From an uncultured Clostridia bacterium (GTDB lineage Bacteria; Bacillota; Clostridia; TANB77; CAG-508): a DNA stretch of 5,568 bases. Position 1 is the first letter of the stretch. The number at the start of each line of letters is the position of its first letter. The stretch lies in contig CAKPLV010000067.1 of assembly GCA_934167735.1 (NCBI GenBank), positions 1 to 5,568 on the forward strand. Direction: 5' to 3'. The translations under genes were made by a program, and so were the position numbers. Below are positions 1 through 3,736 of the stretch, in pieces. Under the pieces are notes generated by a model. That model worked only from the letters and a program-made list of their open reading frames with translations. It had not been told where the DNA came from and searched no databases.

Positions 1-433
1 ATGCACCAGCAAGCATTGATAATAATGTTTCTCTTGATGGTAATTTTGCTAAAGTTATTATTTCTTCAGCTGTCATTACTTTTCCTTCAATAACTCCACC
101 TTTGATTTTGTAAAAATCATGTGATTTACTATATTCATATATTGCTTTAGCAGTATCTAAGTAGTCATCATTGTTCATAACAACAGCTGTAGGACCAACT
201 AATAAATCTTCAAGTCCTTCTATTCCTGCTTCTGCAAATGCTCTTTTTGTTATATTATTTTTTATAACTTTGTATTCTGAATTTGTTTTTCTTAATTCAG
301 CTCTTAATTCTGTTACATCTGCAACATCAATTCCTCTGTAATCTGTTAAAAGTACTATTTTAGCTTCTTTCATTCTGTTAGCTAATTTTGTAACTTCTTC
401 TTTCTTTTGGTTAAGTATTTTTTCACTTGCCAT
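1..433 (-). CDS. rplJ: 50S ribosomal protein L10, 3' end cut by window
   Basis: This encodes L10, the base of the ribosomal stalk, which binds 23S rRNA beside L11 and carries the L7/L12 dimers that recruit translation GTPases. I translated 144 codons by eye. The protein begins MASEKILNQKKEEV and continues through the typical N-terminal RNA-binding domain (VLLTDYRGIDVADVTELR near residues 27-44, then YKVIKNNITKRAF) to LPSRETLLSMLAGA at the window edge. About 20-35 C-terminal residues, the L7/L12-binding helix, lie outside. The ATG at 431-433 follows GGAGGT at 441-446 with a good seven-base spacing. The gene lies 134 bases downstream of rplA, behind an L10 leader that contains an intrinsic attenuator, so it is probably autoregulated by the L10-L7/L12 complex. 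rplL would be expected next but is out of view. Identification is very secure; only the C-terminus is unseen. Confidence 0.96.
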   Translation of the reverse strand, partial: MASEKILNQKKEEVTKLANRMKEAKIVLLTDYRGIDVADVTELRAELRKTNSEYKVIKNNITKRAFAEAGIEGLEDLLVGPTAVVMNNDDYLDTAKAIYEYSKSHDFYKIKGGVIEGKVMTAEEIITLAKLPSRETLLSMLAGA

Positions 434-471
434 TTTTTTCACCTCCTGATTGATTTTTTTATTTGAAAATT

Positions 472-506
472 AAAAACAATCTTTATCCTCCGAGGCATAA
501 AGATTG
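472..506 (-). terminator. Intrinsic attenuator in the rplJ leader
   Basis: A perfect 10-bp inverted repeat pairs 497-506 with 477-486 around a 10-base loop. On the minus strand the hairpin is followed at once by five T residues (472-476), which is an intrinsic terminator form. It lies 39 bases before the rplJ start, after the end of rplA, so it would decide how much transcription continues into rplJ. Its loop contains the CCTCGG used by the competing antiterminator. Confidence 0.88.
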
Positions 507-560
507 CGTTATAATCTCATACCTCGGTAGGGCTTATATGCCTACTGTCTTAGGTTGTTA
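472..560 (-). promoter_or_regulatory. L10 leader (rplJ autoregulatory RNA element)
   Basis: The 134-base spacer between rplA and rplJ has the layout of the Firmicutes L10 leader. Read on the minus strand it starts with AACCTAAGACAGTAGG, can fold a GTAGG/CCTAC helix (541-545 with 527-531), then has CCGAGG (522-527), the terminator hairpin and a U tract. CCGAGG can pair with CCTCGG (490-495), which lies in the loop of the terminator. An inner AGATT/AATCT pairing (513-517 with 501-505) would sequester the terminator's 5' arm. The two folds are therefore mutually exclusive. In Bacillus subtilis the L10-L7/L12 complex binds this leader and favours termination; the same mechanism is inferred here. 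Exact boundaries are approximate. Confidence 0.9.
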
Positions 561-567
561 TATATAT

Positions 568-1251
568 CTATTTTTGGTTAATATAAAGTCCAGGTCCCAT
601 TGTTGTTGATATAGATACACTCTTGATGTATTGTCCTTTTGCTGCTGCTGGTTTAGCTTTGATTATTGCATTGATTATTGTATCATAGTTCTCAGCTAAT
701 TTATCAGCACCAAATGAAACTTTACCAAATCCAAGGTGAATAATGTTTGTTTTATCTAATCTATATTCAACTTTTCCTGATTTAATTTCTTTTATTGCTT
801 TTGTTACATCCATTGTAACTGTTCCAGATTTAGGGTTTGGCATTAATCCTTTTGGTCCTAATACTTTACCTAATCTTCCTACAACACCCATCATGTCTGG
901 TGTTGCAACTACAACATCATAATCAAACCAGTTTTCATTTTGTATTTTTGGTATTAATTCTTCTGCTCCAACAAAGTCTGCTCCAGCTTTTTCAGCTTCA
1001 TCAGCTTTTGGTCCTTTTGCAAATACAAGAACTTTTTGTGTTTTACCTGTTCCATTTGGTAATACAACTGTTCCTCTAACTTGTTGATCAGCATGTTTTG
1101 AATCTACACCTAATTTTACATGTAATTCAACTGTTTGATCGAATTTTGTTTTTGGCATTTTTTCTATAATATCTAATGCTTCTTTTATGTCATATTCTTT
1201 TGCAGAATCAACTAATTTTAAACTTTCTGCATATCTTTTTGATAATTTCAT
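568..1251 (-). CDS. rplA: 50S ribosomal protein L1
   Basis: L1 forms the mobile L1 stalk of the large subunit, which helps move deacylated tRNA out of the E site. In many bacteria it also represses its own mRNA. The 227-residue product is full length (the family is usually about 229-235). Visible landmarks are the N-terminal RNA-binding part with FDQTVELHVKLGVD (37-50), the VLVFAKG strand (75-80 region) and the L1 signature GRLGKVLGPKGLMPNPKSG (125-143). The C-terminal SVSISTTMGPGLYI closes domain I. The ATG at 1249-1251 follows AAAGGAGGA (1257-1265). The gene is 53 bases downstream of rplK, and that gap contains a small hairpin resembling an L1 operator. The stop is TAG, and transcription continues into the L10 leader. 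No irregularity is seen in the protein. Confidence 0.98.
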   Translation of the reverse strand: MKLSKRYAESLKLVDSAKEYDIKEALDIIEKMPKTKFDQTVELHVKLGVDSKHADQQVRGTVVLPNGTGKTQKVLVFAKGPKADEAEKAGADFVGAEELIPKIQNENWFDYDVVVATPDMMGVVGRLGKVLGPKGLMPNPKSGTVTMDVTKAIKEIKSGKVEYRLDKTNIIHLGFGKVSFGADKLAENYDTIINAIIKAKPAAAKGQYIKSVSISTTMGPGLYINQK

Positions 1252-1263
1252 TATAATCCTCCT

Positions 1264-1291
1264 TTGGTTCTAACGAGATTTACTCTCCCAA
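1264..1291 (-). promoter_or_regulatory. Two-helix RNA element before rplA, possible L1 binding site
   Basis: On the minus strand the rplK-rplA gap reads TTGG, GAGA, loop GTAAA, TCTC, GTTAGAA, CCAA. TTGG (1288-1291) pairs with CCAA (1264-1267) and GAGA (1284-1287) pairs with TCTC (1275-1278). This gives two short stacked helices with a seven-base bulge, GTTAGAA, on one side only. The outer helix directly abuts the rplA ribosome binding site. This asymmetric arrangement resembles the site that L1 recognises in 23S rRNA helix 76 and in known L1 operator mRNAs. The fold is seen in the sequence; the role is inferred. Confidence 0.5.
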
Positions 1292-1304
1292 TATTTTTTA
1301 TTTA

Positions 1305-1733
1305 TTAATCTACAACTACAACTCCCATTGATCTTGCAGTTCCTTCTACCATGCTCATTGCTGTTTCTAATGATGCAGCATTTAAGTCTGGCATTTTTTG
1401 TTCAGCTATTGCTTTAACTTGTTCTTTAGTTATTTTAGCAACTTTTTCTTTATTTGGTTTTCCTGAACCTTTTTCAATTTTTATTGCTTTTTTAATTAAT
1501 ACAGCAACTGGTGGAACTTTTGTTATGAATGAGAATGTTTTGTCTTTATATACTGTTATAACAACTGGTATAACAAATCCTGCTTGATTTGCTGTTCTGT
1601 CATTGAATTCTTTAACGAATTGCATGATGTTAACACCACTACCTCCTAATGCTGGACCAACTGGTGGAGCTGGAGTAGCTTTAGCTGCTTCTATTTGTAA
1701 TTTTATTATATTTGATATTTCTTTTTCTGCCAT
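1305..1733 (-). CDS. rplK: 50S ribosomal protein L11
   Basis: L11 binds the GTPase-associated centre of 23S rRNA at the stalk base, where it helps elongation factors act and is the contact point for RelA and thiopeptide antibiotics. At 142 residues it has the usual length. The N-terminal domain carries the proline-rich ATPAPPVGPALG stretch (19-30), followed by VNIMQFVKEFNDRT (34-47). The C-terminal RNA-binding domain has FSFITKVPPVAVLIKKA (67-83) and ends in GTARSMGVVVVD. Two places differ from the most common sequence: the residue after PALG is usually glutamine but is Gly31 here, and the usual KLQIPAGK is KLQIEAAK. The start at 1731-1733 follows AAAGGAGG (1746-1753), whose first bases overlap the nusG stop codon. 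The 18-base gap suggests coupling with nusG. Confidence 0.98.
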   Translation of the reverse strand: MAEKEISNIIKLQIEAAKATPAPPVGPALGGSGVNIMQFVKEFNDRTANQAGFVIPVVITVYKDKTFSFITKVPPVAVLIKKAIKIEKGSGKPNKEKVAKITKEQVKAIAEQKMPDLNAASLETAMSMVEGTARSMGVVVVD

Positions 1734-1751
1734 TTTGTATATTCGCCTCCT

Positions 1752-2285
1752 TTAATCTACTTTTTGTATTTGTGAAAATTCTAATTCTACTGGAGTTTCT
1801 CTTCCAAACATAGAAATTAAAACTTTTACTTTATGCTTTTCTTTGTTTATTTCTTGTACTGTTCCTATTGAATCTTTAAATGGTCCATTAAGAATTTGTA
1901 CAGAATCATTTAAATCGTAATCAACATTTATTGAAGTTTCAAATCCCATTGCACGTATTTCGTCATCTGTTAATGGAATTGGATCTGTTCCTGAACCAAC
2001 AAAGCCTGTAACTCCTCTAGTATTTCTAACTATATACCAAGTTTCTTCTGTTACTATCATTTTTACTAGAACATATCCTGGAAATACTTTTTTTAGATTT
2101 GCTTTTCTTTTGCCATCTTTGATTTCTATTTGTTCTTCCATTGGAACTACTATATCAAAGAAATAATCTTCAAGTTCTCTGTTTTTTACTGTTTTTTCAA
2201 GGTCAGTTTTTACTTTATTTTCATAACCTGAATATGTATGTACTACATACCATCTTGGTTCCATATCATAATCTTTTTGAGACAT
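1752..2285 (-). CDS. nusG: Transcription termination/antitermination factor NusG
   Basis: NusG binds the RNA polymerase clamp through its N-terminal domain. Through its KOW domain it links polymerase to Rho or to the ribosome. The 177-residue protein has the NGN domain from about residue 10 (RWYVVHTYSGYENKV, 11-25) through VFPGYVLVKM (67-76) and VRNTRGVTGFVGSG (86-99). The KOW domain follows, with ILNGPFKDSIGTV (131-143) and the closing SMFGRETPVELEFSQIQKV. Asn88-Thr89 match the Asn-Thr pair that in Bacillus subtilis NusG contacts non-template DNA to promote pausing, so similar pausing activity is plausible. The start at 2283-2285 is fixed by AAGGAGG (2291-2297), five bases away; the later Met8 is less likely. 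That ribosome binding site overlaps the second secE stop, TAA at 2296-2298. rplK follows closely. Confidence 0.98.
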   Translation of the reverse strand: MSQKDYDMEPRWYVVHTYSGYENKVKTDLEKTVKNRELEDYFFDIVVPMEEQIEIKDGKRKANLKKVFPGYVLVKMIVTEETWYIVRNTRGVTGFVGSGTDPIPLTDDEIRAMGFETSINVDYDLNDSVQILNGPFKDSIGTVQEINKEKHKVKVLISMFGRETPVELEFSQIQKVD

Positions 2286-2295
2286 TTTGACCTCC

Positions 2296-2391
2296 TTATT
2301 GTTCTACATTATTAGATTCTACGTTTTCGCTTGATGAATTTTCTTCTGATTCTACTGTATTTGAATTATCTTCATTTACAGCTTCAGTATT
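2296..2391 (-). other. In-frame continuation of the secE tail beyond the TAA
   Basis: After the secE stop, the same frame runs 31 sense codons, beginning NTEAVNEDNSNTVESEEN and ending NNVEQ, before a TAA at 2296-2298. Composition (mostly Glu, Asn, Ser, Val, Thr) matches the preceding tail. The second TAA overlaps AAGGAGG for nusG, just as the nusG stop overlaps the rplK site, so this is where secE would naturally end. No start codon and ribosome binding site are seen that would make it a separate gene. It is read as the lost or read-through end of SecE. Confidence 0.8.
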
Positions 2392-2736
2392 TTATGTATC
2401 AGAACCTTCTACATTTTCTTCTTGATTTGATCCAGTATTTTCTTCAGTGTTTTCATCAGTTGTTTCATTGCTTGATGATTCATCTGATGTTGTATTTTCT
2501 GAAGTTGTATTGAATTTCTCATTTATTGCATTTTGTGCTTTGCTTATACCGTATTTATTCATCATGTCAAATCCTAAATCTAATACAAATACTATTGCTG
2601 CTGTAATTAATACTATTGTTACAACTGCTGTAGTATTATTAACTAATTGTTTTGGTGTTGGCCAAATTACTTTTTTTAGTTCTGCCTTAAAATCTTTGAA
2701 AAAATGCTTGTTTGACTTGTTTTCATTTTTAGCCAT
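2392..2736 (-). CDS. secE: Preprotein translocase subunit SecE with acidic tail, probably truncated
   Basis: SecE is the small membrane subunit that clamps SecY in the SecYEG protein-export channel. The conserved core occupies residues 12-60: the amphipathic segment FFKDFKAELKKVIWPTPKQL (12-31), with the SecE hallmark WPTP, then one membrane span at about 35-57. That matches the single-span SecE of Gram-positives, which is usually about 60-75 residues. This product is 114 residues because residues 75-114 form a low-complexity tail rich in Glu, Asn, Ser and Thr. By known SecE topology the tail would face outside the membrane. AAGGAGGA (2743-2750) lies seven bases before the ATG. The TAA at 2392-2394 interrupts the tail: the same frame continues with like composition to a second TAA at 2296-2298, so the full ancestral gene was probably 2296-2736. 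rpmG lies 27 bases upstream. Confidence 0.95.
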   Translation of the reverse strand: MAKNENKSNKHFFKDFKAELKKVIWPTPKQLVNNTTAVVTIVLITAAIVFVLDLGFDMMNKYGISKAQNAINEKFNTTSENTTSDESSSNETTDENTEENTGSNQEENVEGSDT

Positions 2737-2763
2737 TTTATTTCCTCCTTAAAATAGCTCTTA

Positions 2764-2928
2764 CTATTTTGTTTCTTTATGTGTTGTATGTTTTTTGCAG
2801 AATTTACAATATTTAACTATTTCTAGTCTATCTGTATTATTTCTTTTATTTTTTGATGTTGTATAATTTCTGTTTTTACATTCTGTACATTCTAATGTAA
2901 TATTTTCTCTTGGTCCTTTTGCTGCCAT
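2764..2928 (-). CDS. rpmG: 50S ribosomal protein L33, zinc-binding type
   Basis: L33 is a small large-subunit protein near the E site. I translated 54 residues by eye: MAAKGPRENITLECTECKNR, then YTTSKNKRNNTDRLEIVKY and the C-terminal CKFCKKHTTHKETK. This is the usual length and pattern of bacterial L33. Two CxxC pairs (Cys14, Cys17, Cys41, Cys44) form the zinc ribbon of the zinc-binding paralogue, the form replaced by a zinc-free copy in some Gram-positives under zinc limitation. The ATG at 2926-2928 follows GGAGGT (2937-2942) by eight bases. Two stops stand in tandem, TAG (2764-2766) then TAA (2761-2763). It is the first gene of the operon after the promoter at 3006-3034. Unlike many Firmicutes there is no tRNA-Trp between it and secE. 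Identification is secure despite its size. Confidence 0.96.
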   Translation of the reverse strand: MAAKGPRENITLECTECKNRNYTTSKNKRNNTDRLEIVKYCKFCKKHTTHKETK

Positions 2929-2979
2929 TTTACTACACCTCCGACTTTTTTAACCTTACTTTTTTTGAAACGATGTGAT

Positions 2980-2998
2980 CATATGTAAATTACATATG
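2980..2998. promoter_or_regulatory. 19-bp perfect palindrome at the rpmG operon transcription start
   Basis: CATATGTAAATTACATATG is two 9-bp inverted arms around one central base. It begins seven bases after the -10 box, so it would sit at about +1 to +20 of the rpmG-secE-nusG transcript. As DNA it could be an operator. As RNA it would form a hairpin of at least seven base pairs at the very 5' end. No known regulator site is recognised. Confidence 0.55.
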
Positions 2999-3005
2999 CT
3001 TGACT

Positions 3006-3034
3006 ATTTTATCACTTTTTTCCTAATATGTCAA
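3006..3034 (-). promoter_or_regulatory. Promoter of the rpmG-secE-nusG-rplKA-rplJ operon
   Basis: On the minus strand the -35 box TTGACA (3029-3034) is a perfect consensus, followed after 17 bases by TAAAAT (3006-3011). TG stands one base before the -10 box, giving an extended -10 form. Transcription would start near 2999, leaving a leader of about 70 bases before rpmG. This is the strongest visible promoter in the window, as expected for ribosomal genes. Confidence 0.88.
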
Positions 3035-3044
3035 TGAATTTTGG

Positions 3045-3623
3045 CTACTTTTTCCTCTTTTTTTTGCTTTTTTGAACTGAAAATCCAAATCTTCCTATTT
3101 TCTTTCCTAAATTATAGTAATTTCCATTTGAATATGCTATTAAATCACATTTTGATATATCAAATGCTCCTTTTTCATCTATGTATTTTTCGTCTGCATT
3201 TATTGCTAATACATCAGCTATAAACATATGATGGCTTCCTAGTTCTTTGATTTCTCTAACTTTACATTCTACTGAAACCGGGCTTTCTTTTATCATTGGA
3301 CAATTAACAAAATTTGCCTTTTCTTTTGTTAATTTCATTTCTTTAAATTTATCAACTTTTGCACCTGTTTTAACACCACACCAGTCTGTTGCATAAGCTA
3401 AATCTTTATTTGTTAAATTTATAACAAATTCTCCACTTTCTTTTATTAAATTATATGAATATCTTGTTGGACGAACTGATATATATACCATTGCAGGATT
3501 AGTATTTATAATTCCTGTCCATGCAACAGTTATGATATTAGATTTTTCCATTGTACCACAAGATACCATTACAGCTGGTAATGGATATAAAAAAGTACCT
3601 GATTTCCATGTTATTTTTGACAT
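3045..3623 (-). CDS. Flavin reductase-like FMN-binding split-barrel protein
   Basis: The product looks like a flavin reductase-like or flavoredoxin family protein: a cytoplasmic FMN-binding split barrel that reduces flavin or passes electrons with NAD(P)H. The N-terminus has YPLPAVMVSCG, then NIITVAWTGIINTNPAMVYISV and the family-typical stretch RYSYNLIKESGEFVINL. In the middle is DWCGVKTGAKVDKF and further on VECKVREIKELGSHHMFIADV, a typical barrel strand near the FMN site. The protein ends in a lysine/arginine-rich tail (KSKKKRKK). The start at 3621-3623 (192 residues) is chosen because AAAGGA (3632-3637) is eight bases away. An ATG two codons earlier, at 3627-3629 (194 residues), would leave only two bases. 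The gene has its own promoter, and no terminator is seen between its TAG stop and the rpmG promoter 11 bases on. The physiological substrate cannot be told. Confidence 0.87.
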   Translation of the reverse strand: MSKITWKSGTFLYPLPAVMVSCGTMEKSNIITVAWTGIINTNPAMVYISVRPTRYSYNLIKESGEFVINLTNKDLAYATDWCGVKTGAKVDKFKEMKLTKEKANFVNCPMIKESPVSVECKVREIKELGSHHMFIADVLAINADEKYIDEKGAFDISKCDLIAYSNGNYYNLGKKIGRFGFSVQKSKKKRKK

Positions 3624-3631
3624 CTTCATTA

Positions 3632-3637
3632 TCCTTT
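3632..3637 (-). promoter_or_regulatory. Ribosome binding site deciding the flavin reductase start
   Basis: AAAGGA on the minus strand lies eight bases from the ATG at 3621-3623 but only two bases from the ATG at 3627-3629. Normal spacing therefore favours the inner start. Confidence 0.6.
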
Positions 3638-3649
3638 CATTTTTGAAAC

Positions 3650-3678
3650 ATTATATCACTTTTTTATGAGATTGTGAA
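3650..3678 (-). promoter_or_regulatory. Promoter of the flavin reductase gene
   Basis: On the minus strand TTCACA (3673-3678, one mismatch to consensus) is followed after 17 bases by a perfect TATAAT (3650-3655), with TG one base upstream of the -10 box. The predicted start near 3643 leaves a very short leader. Its spacer and -10 box are nearly identical to those of the rpmG promoter. Confidence 0.82.
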
Positions 3679-3685
3679 TATTTTA

Positions 3686-3713
3686 TTGACTTTTGATTTA
3701 TTTCATTTATAAT
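3686..3713 (+). promoter_or_regulatory. Promoter of the HD-domain gene
   Basis: TTGACT (3686-3691, one mismatch) and a perfect TATAAT (3708-3713) are separated by 16 bases. Transcription would start near 3720, just before the AGGAGG at 3726-3731. The -35 box is only seven bases from the -35 box of the divergent flavin reductase promoter. Confidence 0.8.
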
Positions 3714-3736
3714 AATTAAGGAAGTAGGAGGAATAC

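Noticed and set aside
580..640. Separate promoter for rplJ at the end of rplA
   Set aside because: A TATATT-like -10 can be found on the minus strand (near 580-586), but no convincing -35 box lies 16-18 bases upstream.
837..1079. Open plus-strand frame of 80 codons over rplA
   Set aside because: It lies antisense within a certain ribosomal protein gene, has Leu/Gln-rich composition typical of shadow translation and no ribosome binding site.
2331..2752. Plus-strand open frames of 60 and 101 codons over secE
   Set aside because: Both are shadows of the secE coding strand and its low-complexity tail. The longer one overlaps the secE start and ribosome binding site antisense and has no support of its own.
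2737..2763. tRNA-Trp between rpmG and secE, as in many Firmicutes
   Set aside because: The gap is only 27 bases and holds the secE ribosome binding site. There is no room for a tRNA.
3041..3080. T-rich run as a plus-strand terminator at the end of the flavin reductase gene
   Set aside because: The T run encodes the lysine-rich C-terminus on the minus strand and has no stem before it. It would also face the wrong way for the gene.
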